Part shown: positions 1 through 9,287 of the stretch, piece by piece | Layout of the letters: each line of letters opens with the position of its first letter | How positions within the stretch are numbered: the stretch's first letter is position 1 | NCBI RefSeq assembly: GCF_000172075.1 | Contig: NZ_ABIC01000018.1 | Span: 1 to 64,000, forward strand | DNA from: Shewanella benthica KT99 | GTDB taxonomy: Bacteria; Pseudomonadota; Gammaproteobacteria; Enterobacterales; Shewanellaceae | DNA length: 64,000 nucleotides | Direction: 5' to 3' | The notes under the pieces: generated by a model | What the model was told of the DNA's origin: nothing | The model's input: only the letters and a program-made list of their open reading frames with translations | Databases searched by the model: none | Translations under genes and position numbers: made by a program

Positions 1-115
1 TATGTACCATGCTTTCGTTACTCACATGTAACTGAACTATGCATCACAGTCGATTATTTTGATTAGACTCGCGGTGATAATAGTATTTTTGTTTGCAAGC
101 AGGAGTTCATAAAGT

Positions 116-1033
116 ATGGCAGCTTATTTTTCCCTTATATTGGTATTAGTGACCTTTGGCAGTGGTCTGGTGTGGATGGCTGATGCTCTGTTACTCGCGC
201 CTAAGCGTCGAGAGAGACTCGCTATGGCCCAGGCCGTCGACGCGGATATCAGTGAGGAAAATGCTGAAAAGATCACCCGTGAGTCGGCGTTTGTCGAAAC
301 GTCTCGTTCTATCTTCCCTGTGATCGCATTCGTACTCATTTTACGTTCATTTATCTATGAGCCTTTTCAGATCCCATCGGGGTCCATGATGCCAACCTTG
401 CTAGTTGGTGATTTCATTCTGGTAGAAAAGTTTAGCTATGGTTTGAAGGACCCTGTTTGGCGCAGTCAGTTAGTCGAAACAGGTAAGCCTGAGCGCGGTG
501 ATGTTGCCGTGTTTAAATATCCAGAAAACCCACGCATCGATTACATCAAACGTGTTGTTGGTTTGCCTGGAGACAGAATAGTCTACCGTAATAAGCAAGT
601 CTATATTCAGCCTGCGTGTGCTGATGGCGAGATAACTTGCCCAGAGCTTAAGCAAGTGGCTCGCATCGGGGTTAACCAAGGTGAATTTTCACAAAATGGT
701 ATGCCACTGAGTCGTTACACCGAGAAGCTAGGTGAAGTGAGCCATGACATCTTGATCAACCCTCAGCGCCCGGATCTTACTAGCTATTATTACCGTGAAG
801 GTAAGTTACCTATAGGTGAGTTTATTGTGCCTGAAGGTCATTACTTCATGATGGGCGATAACCGAGATAATAGTACCGACAGCCGCTTCTGGGGCTTCGT
901 TCCCGAAGAAAACCTGGTCGGAAAAGCCGTTGCAATCTGGATTAGCTTCGAGTTTGACAGAACTAAGGCCGATTTGTTACCGACATGGATCCCAACAGGT
1001 GTCCGTTTCAATCGCGTAGGTGGAATTACTTAA
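116..1033 (+). CDS. lepB: Signal peptidase I
   Basis: Inner-membrane serine protease that removes signal peptides from Sec and Tat substrates. The 305-residue protein has an N-terminal membrane segment (about 3-27), a basic cytoplasmic loop, a second hydrophobic segment (about 66-80), then the periplasmic catalytic domain. The motif [10 protein letters not shown] contains the nucleophile Ser90, and [14 protein letters not shown] holds the general base Lys145, the same numbering as in E. coli. The later motif [14 protein letters not shown] is the conserved box E. The start has AGGAG about 11 bases upstream. The gene is followed immediately by rnc, as in the lepA-lepB-rnc-era operon; lepA would lie just left of the window. 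Confidence 0.97.
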   Translation: MAAYFSLILVLVTFGSGLVWMADALLLAPKRRERLAMAQAVDADISEENAEKITRESAFVETSRSIFPVIAFVLILRSFIYEPFQIPSGSMMPTLLVGDFILVEKFSYGLKDPVWRSQLVETGKPERGDVAVFKYPENPRIDYIKRVVGLPGDRIVYRNKQVYIQPACADGEITCPELKQVARIGVNQGEFSQNGMPLSRYTEKLGEVSHDILINPQRPDLTSYYYREGKLPIGEFIVPEGHYFMMGDNRDNSTDSRFWGFVPEENLVGKAVAIWISFEFDRTKADLLPTWIPTGVRFNRVGGIT

Positions 1034-1034
1034 G

Positions 1035-1712
1035 ATGGAACCGATTAAAAATATCCCGCGTCTGTGTCGCACGTTAGGCTATCAATTTAACCAACAAGCG
1101 CTTTTGGACCAGGCATTGACCCATAGAAGTGCCAATAGCAAGCATAATGAACGGCTGGAATTTCTGGGTGATTCGATCTTGTCTATTATTATATCAGATG
1201 CCTTATATCATCAATTCCCCAAGGTGACTGAAGGTGATCTTAGCCGCATGCGCGCCACCTTAGTGTGCGGCAAGATGCTGGCGGAAATTGGTTTTGAGTT
1301 CAAACTTGGAGATTATCTCAAGTTAGGCCCGGGTGAATTGAAAAGCGGTGGTTTTAGACGCGAGTCGATCATCGCCGACGGGGTTGAGGCCATCATAGGC
1401 GCTATCTATCTCGATGCCGATTTCGAGACTTGCCGCGCTCGAGTCCTGAGCTGGTATGAGTCTCGTTTGGCAATCATAGAGCCAATCAATCAGAAAGATC
1501 CCAAGACCTTGCTACAAGAGTTGTTGCAAGGGTTTAAGAAGCCTCTGCCTGTCTACAAAGTGACAGACATCAAAGGTGAGGCACATGCACAGACTTTTAC
1601 GGTCGAGTGTAGCGTCGAAGAGTTGAAGAAACCCCTTGTTGGGGTGGCAAGTTCCCGAAGAAAAGCTGAGCAGATTGCCGCTGCAAAGGTTTTGGAGTTA
1701 ATCAAAAAATGA
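1035..1712 (+). CDS. rnc: Ribonuclease III
   Basis: Double-strand-specific endoribonuclease that processes rRNA precursors and some mRNAs. The signature [10 protein letters not shown] (about residues 38-47) supplies the metal-binding Glu42 and Asp46, and [14 protein letters not shown] the second acidic pair. A double-stranded RNA binding domain fills roughly residues 155-225. ATG 1035 follows the lepB stop by one base and matches the family start; an in-frame GTG at 1020 would overlap lepB and is less likely. The stop overlaps the era start as ATGA, indicating translational coupling. Confidence 0.96.
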   Translation: MEPIKNIPRLCRTLGYQFNQQALLDQALTHRSANSKHNERLEFLGDSILSIIISDALYHQFPKVTEGDLSRMRATLVCGKMLAEIGFEFKLGDYLKLGPGELKSGGFRRESIIADGVEAIIGAIYLDADFETCRARVLSWYESRLAIIEPINQKDPKTLLQELLQGFKKPLPVYKVTDIKGEAHAQTFTVECSVEELKKPLVGVASSRRKAEQIAAAKVLELIKK

Positions 1713-2716
1713 GTAAGAACAAAGCGTCATCAAGGAATAAAGCGGGTAAAGAAAACGAGCCTAGCTTAGACGACCTGTTAGCGCAGATGAATAACTCTTC
1801 ATCCGCTGCAAAATACGATGTCACCTATTGTGGCATGGTCGCTATTGTTGGTCGCCCGAATGTCGGTAAATCGACTCTGCTGAATAAGCTACTGGGTCAG
1901 AAGATCAGTATCACTTCGAAGAAGCCGCAGACCACACGTCATCGTATCATGGGGATCCATACTGTAGCTGAGCGCCAAGTGGTGTTTATCGACACACCAG
2001 GCCTGCATATGGATGAGAGGCGCGCCATCAACCGTTTAATGAACCGCGCCGCAGCGAGTTCATTAGCCGAAGTCAGTTTGGTTATCTTCGTCGTCGATGG
2101 CATGACCTGGACCGAAGATGACGACTTGGTTTTGCGTAAATTACAGAGCCGTGATGATGGTCGTAAAACGGTACTAGCGGTAAACAAGGTCGATAACATC
2201 AAGAATAAAGAGCTGCTATTCCCTTACCTTGAGGCGTTATCGAAGAAGTTTCCTTTCGATGAGATCTTGCCTATCTCGGCGACAAAGGGCACTAACGTGC
2301 AGCGAATCTTAGACATGTCTATCGACTCTCTGCCTGAAGCGGCGCATTTCTTCCCGGAAGACTATGTTACCGACAGATCACAGAAGTTTATGGCATCAGA
2401 AATTGTCCGTGAGAAACTGATGCGTTTCTTGGGTGATGAGCTGCCCTACGACTGTACGGTTGAGATAGAGCAGTTTAAGATGATGGAAAATGGTGTCTAT
2501 CAGATCAATGCCCTGGTGTTGGTTGAGCGTGAGACCCAGAAGCGCATGGTCATAGGCAACAAGGGCGATCGTATCAAGAAGATCAGCTCTGCCGCTCGCG
2601 TCGATATGGAAGTCATGTTTGATAACAAGGTTTTCCTCGAGATGTGGGTTAAGGTTAAGTCAGGTTGGGCCGATGACGAGCGTGCACTTCGTAGCTTAGG
2701 CTACGGCGAAGATTAA
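1709..2716 (+). CDS. era: GTPase Era
   Basis: Ribosome-assembly GTPase that binds 16S rRNA near its 3' end. GTPase motifs are G1 GRPNVGKST at residues 48-56, DTPG, and NKVD; the C-terminal KH domain includes [12 protein letters not shown], and the protein ends with the typical [15 protein letters not shown]. At 335 residues it is about 34 longer than E. coli Era. The extra residues form a polar, low-complexity N-terminal tail. The four-base overlap with rnc supports this long start. Confidence 0.96.
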   Translation: MSKNKASSRNKAGKENEPSLDDLLAQMNNSSSAAKYDVTYCGMVAIVGRPNVGKSTLLNKLLGQKISITSKKPQTTRHRIMGIHTVAERQVVFIDTPGLHMDERRAINRLMNRAAASSLAEVSLVIFVVDGMTWTEDDDLVLRKLQSRDDGRKTVLAVNKVDNIKNKELLFPYLEALSKKFPFDEILPISATKGTNVQRILDMSIDSLPEAAHFFPEDYVTDRSQKFMASEIVREKLMRFLGDELPYDCTVEIEQFKMMENGVYQINALVLVERETQKRMVIGNKGDRIKKISSAARVDMEVMFDNKVFLEMWVKVKSGWADDERALRSLGYGED

Positions 2717-2878
2717 TAAATCTGACCCATTCACTTCGTGAAGCTGCCAGCTTTATTGCAACAGCTTCGCTGTGTATTATCTTTAAATAATAAGTCGAGC
2801 TTTGAATGATGATCACAGTTAAACGAGAGTCGTTTATGTTGGAGTGCTAGTGATGAGCACGATCTTTGGTATGAGTTA

Positions 2879-3571
2879 ATGGAGCGCGGCTACGTGCTCC
2901 ATACTCGCCCCTTCAAAGACTCCAGTGTGTTAGTCAATATGCTGATCGATGGTCATGGACGAGTCGACTGCGTCGCTCGGCTGGGCAGCGGTAAGACCTC
3001 TATTAAAAGCATACTGCAACCTTTCCAACCCTTGATCTTTCAACTATCCGGCCGTACATCACTGAGAAATATGAGTAGTCTAGAGGCGGGCAGCCCGGCT
3101 ATTCCTCTCTCGGGTGACGTCAGTTTTGCCGGTTTTTATCTCAATGAATTATTGGTCCGCTGCATCGCCGTCGATCATGGCGCCGAATCGCTGTTTTTTA
3201 CCTACCACAAGACCTTAATGTCCATGGCGGCAGGTTTCTGTGAGAGCCAGTTACGCTATTTTGAATTAAGCCTACTCAAAGAGTTAGGGCTGATGCCGAC
3301 GCTCAGAACCGATCTTTCCCAAGATCCGATAGAGCCAGATTACTATTATCGTTTATTACCCGACGAAGGCTTCGTCAATGCCTTAGGTCCCAAGACATCT
3401 CATTACAGTGGCGAGATGTTACTGGCATTGGACGAGCATAGATTAGAGGCTTCACACCTAAGGCAAGCCAAATACCTGATGCGTTTGATGTTGGCACCTT
3501 GCTTGGGGGATAAGCCGCTTAAATCTCGCGCACTCTTTAGATATAAAGTGGCATCCCAGCTGACTAAATAG
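2879..3571 (+). CDS. recO: DNA repair protein RecO
   Basis: RecFOR-pathway mediator that helps load RecA on SSB-coated single-stranded DNA and anneals complementary strands. The 230-residue protein begins MERGYVLHTRPFKDSS, the RecO OB-fold start, followed by the helical C-terminal domain typical of gammaproteobacterial RecO. It lies 162 bases behind era. That gap holds a short hairpin (TTCACTTCGTGAA near 2731) and a mini-ORF whose stop TAA overlaps the recO ATG (TAATG), so the start may be coupled to it. Confidence 0.93.
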   Translation: MERGYVLHTRPFKDSSVLVNMLIDGHGRVDCVARLGSGKTSIKSILQPFQPLIFQLSGRTSLRNMSSLEAGSPAIPLSGDVSFAGFYLNELLVRCIAVDHGAESLFFTYHKTLMSMAAGFCESQLRYFELSLLKELGLMPTLRTDLSQDPIEPDYYYRLLPDEGFVNALGPKTSHYSGEMLLALDEHRLEASHLRQAKYLMRLMLAPCLGDKPLKSRALFRYKVASQLTK

Positions 3572-3816
3572 CTCTTCTCACCAGAGACCCCTGCTAAACA
3601 AAAGTCGCTCTAATTCCGGACAATTTTAAATCGTGAAAACGAAAACCATCTAAATTCCTTGTTATCTTTAAACTTAAGCTGGTATTCCTTGTTAGTATTT
3701 GTAGTTGCAAGTGTTTTGCCGTTTCACCTTTCCATGTAACCTGAGTACAATACTCCAATCCGTTTGACGACGCGTAAGCCGCCGCAAACTCACCCAATTG
3801 TTTCAGAGGATACTCA

Positions 3817-4554
3817 ATGAGCCGCATCTTACTTGGCGTTAATATCGATCACATTGCCACTCTACGTCAGGCCCGTGGGACCTCGTATCCCGATCCCGTT
3901 CATGCCGCTGCAGTTGCAGAGCATGCCGGCGCCGAAGGCATTACCGTGCACTTGCGTGAAGACCGACGTCATATCATCGACAGAGACATCTACCTGCTGG
4001 CGAAAACGCTCAAGACTCGGATGAACTTCGAGATGGCGGTCACCGACGAGATGCTCGATATCGCCTGTGAAGTCAAACCAACATACGTGTGTCTCGTTCC
4101 CGAAAAACGTGAAGAGCTCACTACCGAAGGCGGCTTAGATGTCGCGGGCCAGATGGGTAAAATTGCTGCTGCAATACAGCGCTTGAATGATGTTGGGGTT
4201 AAGGTCTCGTTATTTATCGATGCCGATAAGGCTCAGATAGATGCCGCCGTTGCCGTGAAGGCACCTCTGATTGAGATCCACACAGGTTGCTACGCCAATG
4301 CCGCAAACGAAGTGGAAGAGGCCAAGGAGCTGGCACGCATCAAGGAGATGGCAACTTACGCCCACTCTAAAGGCTTAATTGTCAACGCTGGCCATGGACT
4401 TCACTATCACAACGTTAAGCCAATCGCCGCGATCCCAGAGCTGTATGAGCTGAACATAGGTCACGCCATCATCGCCCGCGCCGTCATCGATGGTTTAGAT
4501 AAAGCAGTCAGAGATATGAAGCAACTGATGAACGAAGGTCGCAGAGGAGAATAA
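3817..4554 (+). CDS. pdxJ: Pyridoxine 5'-phosphate synthase
   Basis: Condenses 3-amino-2-oxopropyl phosphate and deoxyxylulose 5-phosphate to pyridoxine 5'-phosphate in vitamin B6 synthesis. The 245-residue TIM barrel shows [22 protein letters not shown] at the N terminus, the [16 protein letters not shown] loop, and the C-terminal [10 protein letters not shown] and IGHAIIARA phosphate-binding segments. AGAGG lies 8 bases before the ATG. It is part of the recO-pdxJ-acpS cluster conserved in gammaproteobacteria. Confidence 0.96.
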   Translation: MSRILLGVNIDHIATLRQARGTSYPDPVHAAAVAEHAGAEGITVHLREDRRHIIDRDIYLLAKTLKTRMNFEMAVTDEMLDIACEVKPTYVCLVPEKREELTTEGGLDVAGQMGKIAAAIQRLNDVGVKVSLFIDADKAQIDAAVAVKAPLIEIHTGCYANAANEVEEAKELARIKEMATYAHSKGLIVNAGHGLHYHNVKPIAAIPELYELNIGHAIIARAVIDGLDKAVRDMKQLMNEGRRGE

Positions 4555-4560
4555 TCCCTG

Positions 4561-4793
4561 CGAAAAACAAGTATAAGCGATAAGTTTTAAGCGATAAGTT
4601 TTAAGCTATAAGCTATAAGTTGTAAGCTACGGGCTATAAGTGCCGTGATTCGTTGCTCTACTTGAACTTATAACTCTCTTTGCTCTGTCTTGAACTTAGG
4701 GCTTACAGCTTCTTCACTTTATCTTGAACTCGCGACTTTCTTAGCTCTGTGTTGAACTTAAGACTTACAATTTCTCAGCTTTTAAGGATATAT
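4561..4793. repeat. Degenerate AAGCTATAAG / TTGAACTTA intergenic repeats
   Basis: The pdxJ-acpS gap first carries near-tandem copies of an AAGCNATAAG-type decamer (4570-4640), then TTGAACTTA/TTGAACTC words at roughly 50-60 base spacing (4660-4760). There is no reading frame of note. Similar AACTTA-rich stretches recur at 15880, 17893 and 42790. Confidence 0.6.
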
Positions 4794-5192
4794 ATGATTG
4801 TTGGTCTAGGTACCGATATCGCCGAGATTGAACGTATCGAGCAAAAAGTGCCAGCGGCTGGTGATCTTGACGGCCTGGCTCAGTGCCGTTTAGCCAAACG
4901 CGTGCTTACCGAATCAGAAATGGCGATCTTTATCGCCTCATCAATGCCCGGACGTTATCTGGCCAAACGCTTCGCCGCCAAAGAAGCTGCCGCCAAAGCC
5001 TTAGGCACAGGCATAGGTCGCGGCGTCTCGTTTCAGCATATCGAGATAAGCAATGACGCCAATGGCGCACCCTTGGTGAGTTTCAGCGGCGGCGCAGCAG
5101 AAAGACTCGTGCTGCTTGGAGGTGTCCGTGGGCATATCTCTATAGCCGATGAGAAACACTACGCTACTGCAACAGTCATCCTGGAGTCTTAG
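4794..5192 (+). CDS. acpS: Holo-[acyl-carrier-protein] synthase
   Basis: Transfers phosphopantetheine from CoA to the conserved serine of acyl carrier protein. The 132-residue protein starts MIVGLGTDIAEIERI, with Asp8 as a metal ligand, and contains FAAKEAAAKALGTG, with the second acidic ligand. The ATG at 4794 gives the canonical N terminus; an upstream in-frame start at 4749 would add unrelated residues encoded by repeat sequence and is rejected. Confidence 0.95.
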   Translation: MIVGLGTDIAEIERIEQKVPAAGDLDGLAQCRLAKRVLTESEMAIFIASSMPGRYLAKRFAAKEAAAKALGTGIGRGVSFQHIEISNDANGAPLVSFSGGAAERLVLLGGVRGHISIADEKHYATATVILES

Positions 5193-5299
5193 GAATAAGA
5201 CTATTTCAATTCTGTTTTGTTGGTATCGCTTGGCCAATATTAGTATTGGCTTGTGTTAGAAGGTCGTACTTTCATTGTTACTAACCGTCTGGCCAGCGG

Positions 5300-5594
5300 G
5301 GCATGAGCAGCTACTTCTGCGAGACGCCGTGAACACGTCTGACCTCCAAGGATGGAGGGAATGCCAAATTTTGTATGGAACAAAATTGGCCATGTGGGCT
5401 CTGCCAAAACAAACAACGTCCATGTTTAACGGCCAGTTCGGCAAATATGTCCATATACAACAGCCAGTTCAGCTTCCATGCTTCTCGTTCATAGGCTCAT
5501 GGCTATGCCATATTCACCCTATCTCTCGTTCGGAGAGTATAACTTCGTGATACCTCACCCTGTTTTGGAAGCTCGCAGCCGTATCTACACTGGA
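5300..5594 (-). repeat. Long intergenic repeat element, copy 1
   Basis: The minus strand of this stretch matches, in the same order, a second segment at 54495-54675. Shared blocks include GTGTAGATNCGGCTGCG, CAGGGTGAGG, CGAACGAGAG, GCCGAACTGGC, GTTAAACATGGA and GCAGAGCCCACATGG. Inside this copy a roughly 33-base unit (GCTGAACTGGCTGTTG... / GCCGAACTGGCCGTTA...) is imperfectly duplicated. No protein is evident. It may be a non-coding dispersed repeat or the remnant of a mobile element. Confidence 0.7.
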
Positions 5595-5699
5595 TTATCA
5601 CAAGAAGTTTCTTTCTTCAATTAAAGCTTACAGGTAAATCGTTCTATTTTTTGAAGCCTATCTAATTAGCTACGACCCCTTTGTATGTTGTGTTCTTTC

Positions 5700-5721
5700 G
5701 CGGCTAAAGCCGCTCCTACAA
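5700..5721 (+). repeat. REP-like hairpin
   Basis: GCGGCTAAAGCCGCTCCTAC is a short palindrome (GCGGC-TAAA-GCCGC) with the GCTCCTAC tail typical of REP sequences in many gammaproteobacteria. It is a single copy here, between acpS and the decayed CoA-transferase gene. Confidence 0.6.
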
Positions 5722-5838
5722 ATTAAACAAGGTTACAGAATAAACGTGGCCATAGTTAATCAATAATATATCCATCTATTTGTAAGTTATAGATTAGTAG
5801 TTGGTTTTTGTATTTGGTTTCATGTGTCTAGATGACCA

Positions 5839-7111
5839 CTAGACACTGAATCCCCACATGTCGAAGCTCTCTCGACACAGCTGCTCCCTGAAGTCCGGAT
5901 GGGCAATATCGATAAGTGCCCTGGCTCGCTCTATGAGTGAACGCCCCCGCAGGTTTACGTAGCCGTATTCGGTGACGATATAGTGGACATGGGCCCGGGT
6001 GGTTACCACCCCAGCGCCGGGTGAGAGTACTGTGGCAATCCTCGACACCTTGCCCCCCGAGGCAGTGCTCGGCAGGGCAATCACAGAGCGGCCACCTTCG
6101 GACAGGCCGGCACCACGGATAAAGTCCATCTGGCCACCGACGCCTGAGTAGATCTTAGTGCCCAGGGCATCTGCACAAATCTGGCCAGATATATCGAGCT
6201 GCAGCGCCGAGTTGATCGCCATGACATTGGGGTTCTTGCGAATGATGGCGGTGTCATTAACCTGCTCGATATCCATGAATATTACCGAGGGATTATCATC
6301 GACATAGTCATACAGGCGTTGACTGCCCAGAGCAAATTGGATGGACCTTTTTCTTGCTGTTGTTGACCACGCCAAGCTCAACCAGATTGAGCACCCCGTC
6401 GGAGAAGAGTTCGGTATGGATCCCTAGGTCTTTATGATTGCCTAAACAGCTGAGCACAGCATCGGGAATGGCGCCTATACCCATCTGCAGACAATCACCG
6501 TCTCTGACCAGCTCGGCCACGTTATTGCCTATTGCCAGGCTGACTGCATCGCTGGCGGCTAACGGATGTTGTGGCAGTGCTGAACTCTCCTCATAGACGG
6601 CGGCAATTTTACTGTAGTGAATGAAACCGTCTCCGTGGGTACGGGGCATCTGCGGGTTGATATGGGCGATGATCTTGCCCGCCACCTGACAGGCCGCCAG
6701 CGTGGCTTCCACTGATATCCCCAGTGAGCAGATGCCATGCTTGTCCGGCGGTGAGACCTGAATAATTGCGGTATCGATCTTCTGCTCCCCCGAACGGAAC
6801 AATTTCGGCACTTCGGAGAGGAAGATAGGCACATAATCTGCGTCTCCCTGTTGCAGCAATCTCCGTGTCGGCATGCCGCCGCCGAAGAAGCAGCGATGGC
6901 GCAGGTGTCCCTTGAGATTGTCATTACTCAGTGACTCGGCGCCCTCGGTGTGGAGTTGTAGCAGAGTCAGATCTTGTCGGCTCAAGGCATGTTCCGCCAG
7001 GGCATTGAGCAACAGTTTAGGAGTGGCTCCCATGGAGTGGCTCCCATGGAATGGGTCCAGAGGGTTTAGCCACTCTGGATCAGAGAGACGGCTTCGAGCG
7101 CACTTGTACAT
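5839..7111 (-). pseudogene. Acetyl-CoA hydrolase/CoA-transferase, frameshifted
   Basis: The two frames together give about 420 residues of an acetyl-CoA hydrolase / 4-hydroxybutyrate-type CoA-transferase, close to the usual 430. The N-terminal part (6308-7111) has HSMGATPK, VSPPDKHGICSLG and GIHTELFSDGV, whose Glu is probably the CoA-accepting residue. The C-terminal part (5839 to about 6345) has FALGSQRLYDYVDDNP and GRSLIERARALIDIAHPDFRE. The break lies near 6340-6346, where family members read VHPGKFALGS. The spacing fits a 5-base deletion rather than a homopolymer error. A 14-base tandem duplication (GAGTGGCTCCCATG, 7021-7048) also lies in the N-terminal coding part. Confidence 0.8.
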
Positions 7112-7375
7112 ACAATTGGTGCCATTGGTATTTCCCTGGGTATTTTTTAATTGTTAGCTAGCGAAATACTAGCAAGGTCGAGTAAAATGCAATATCGATC
7201 AGACCGAAAACTGATAGCTGAGACCTAAAAAAGTTGCCGCACAGATGTTCATAAAAATTGACACTGATGGCGGCAAAGGGCCAGGCTATTGACCCAGGAT
7301 CAAAAAATCCACTCAGCCCGTATTATGCCGGCTAGAGCGGCTTGCTGTATCGATTGTCAATGGCGACAATTAAAC

Positions 7376-8331
7376 TCAGAAGGTAAATGCCAGCTCCAGC
7401 CCGGCACCAAGCTCATTCTCATCGGCATAGGATGCTGTCATCTCGAGATGAACCACATCAAAAGGTGAGAATCCTAAACCTGCGGTGATAAAGTCCTTGG
7501 CATTGTCTTTAGTATCGTAACGATAACCAAATCGAACCTGAGCCCAATCCCAGCCATTTAGTTCAACACCGGCCCGAACGAACTGAGTCGCACCCAGTTC
7601 TTGGCCGAAACGATCTTTGGAGGTCAAATCAACATCTAGCCCGGCAGTCAACCAGTCACTGCGATATCCGATGCCCACGGTCACCATGGGCTCAACGCGA
7701 TAGACTAATACCGGATTTAGGGTCTGATACTCATGGCTCAACAGACCCCGCGCCATCAACCCCAAGATCCATTGTTCATTTAGCTTAACACTGGCCCCAA
7801 AATCCAGGTTGAAATTACTGTCGCTCACGCGATAATTATCGGCATCGAAATCATCTGCATCGAATCCCTGGGTCGTGGTGACATAATAGAAAGTATCCAC
7901 TATTTGGTATTTAGGCGTAATGCCCAGGCTAACCTTACTCCCCGCAATATTGAATTCGTGCGCGACTCTTGTAGCGAATCCGCGATCCCATGAGCCTGCC
8001 CAAGATTCGATATCCCATCGACTAGCTGGGGGATCCCGGCCAGCTCGGCTTCAAACGCATCGAATGCATTCTGGAAATTGTCGATGCCATCTTTCAGCTC
8101 ATTGGGGTCGGCGACCTCGGCGGACAAGCTGGGCAGAATAATGGCAACATCGTCATTACTCTTACTCTGGGTGAGTAGTGCCGGGTTGTTAAATGAGGCT
8201 GACTGATAATTCGCCGTTGCCACACCGACTCCTCCCATAGCCAAAGATCGTGCCCCCGGAGCCGCATGACTGGTAAATGAACAGATCGCGCAGGAGACCG
8301 CGATAACCAATAATCTTTTTCTAGCAAACAT
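7376..8331 (-). pseudogene. TraF-like outer-membrane protein, broken
   Basis: The N-terminal frame (from ATG 8331) encodes a signal peptide ending in SHAAPGARSLAMGGVGVATA and the NPALL motif typical of FadL/TraF_2-like outer-membrane barrels. The C-terminal frame (7376-7990) encodes FNIAGSKVSLGITPKYQ and a series of amphipathic strands ending in an aromatic residue (ELAFTF). The two parts are in different frames, with the switch around 7985-8010. The total is about 320 residues against roughly 400 in complete relatives as remembered, so an internal deletion is likely too. It is the second broken gene in a row. Confidence 0.65.
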
Positions 8332-8638
8332 ATTTAAACAATCCTCGGATGTGACCACACAAAAAACTAACCCGATTATATCCTGCGTCACAAAGGAAGA
8401 ACTTGAGTCACAGCTCATATTGTCCCAGGATAGGATTGGATTGTTAACTTGACCGTTTGGATGTTAATTAAACAGTACTCTATTAAAGTGGGCAAAATCC
8501 TTTAGGTTGATATTGTGTTAAATGAGACGGAAGTACATATAGAGTCAACGAGGTCCTAGGCCCTAGAATCTAGTACCTCCTCAAATATGTGAAAAGTTTA
8601 ATCACTATAATTAAACCCTAATACTAAACCTTAGCACC
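8332..8638. other. Gene-free stretch
   Basis: About 300 AT-rich bases between the TraF-like remnant and the next gene. It has no convincing gene; it presumably holds the promoters of both flanking genes, but no clear -35/-10 pair could be chosen. Confidence 0.4.
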
Positions 8639-9199
8639 TTGGGAGAAGAGCCGTTATCGACTTATAAGAGTGTTCACTTGAATCCGAAGAATATTAGGAC
8701 TCATTTCGTTGGGGTTCCTTTGATCATCTGGTCGATATTTTTACTGCTAAACCTTATCCCGGTTAATTTTTTCGCCTGGAATGATCCAGCCATCAGCATC
8801 AATGTGGCGTCGGCCTTCGCTATTGGTGTGCTTATCTATTATTTCAAGCTGCATGCCCGCCTGGCGATTGGCTTAACCTTGTTCATTCTGCCTGTACTCT
8901 ATACTTCTCATTTGATTGCCGAGGTGCAAGGTGCGGTGTGGGTAGCCATAGCGGTATTTGTCGTGGGTTGGGTGTTCCAGCTTATTGGCCATCAATATGA
9001 GAAGGCTAAACCTGCGTTTGTCGATGATCTTAACCAGCTCTTGATAGGGCCATTTTTCTTGATGGCAGAATTGTATTTTATGTTAGGACTGGAGAAAGAG
9101 TTAGATAAGCAGATAACCTCCATGGCGGTAGCAAAGCGCCGCGCTCTGGAAACACGGCGCCGCGAGATCCTAAACGAACTCGGGTTCATCTGTACATGA
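8639..9199 (+). CDS. Mpo1-like (DUF962) membrane protein
   Basis: Family of small membrane proteins related to yeast Mpo1, a 2-hydroxy fatty acid dioxygenase; the bacterial role is little known. The motifs KSVHLNPKNIRTHFVGVP and FQLIGHQYEKAKPAFVDDL carry the conserved histidines, and hydrophobic segments lie at about 27-45, 50-70, 75-95, 97-115 and 135-150. The only start giving the conserved N terminus is a TTG at 8639; the frame is closed by a TAA at 8612. No clear ribosome binding site is visible, so the true start is uncertain. Confidence 0.8.
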   Translation: MGEEPLSTYKSVHLNPKNIRTHFVGVPLIIWSIFLLLNLIPVNFFAWNDPAISINVASAFAIGVLIYYFKLHARLAIGLTLFILPVLYTSHLIAEVQGAVWVAIAVFVVGWVFQLIGHQYEKAKPAFVDDLNQLLIGPFFLMAELYFMLGLEKELDKQITSMAVAKRRALETRRREILNELGFICT

Positions 9200-9200
9200 A

Positions 9201-9223
9201 AAAAGGCGCATTATGCGCCTTTT
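9201..9223 (+). terminator. Intrinsic terminator
   Basis: AAAAGGCGC-ATTAT-GCGCCTTTT, a 9-bp stem directly behind the stop codon of the DUF962 gene. The A/T flanks could make it work for the convergent yfjD as well. Confidence 0.85.
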
Positions 9224-9287
9224 CTGTGAGTAATCTTTCTATCAGATCCCTCTAGAAAGCACTCATTACACCAGTACATCAATATTG

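Noticed and set aside
3594..3827. A 77-residue minus-strand frame between recO and pdxJ
   Set aside because: It overlaps the pdxJ start and binding site, and has no recognisable features.
5275..5550. A 91-residue frame in the acpS downstream region
   Set aside because: It falls in the dispersed repeat element and has no protein-like pattern or binding site.
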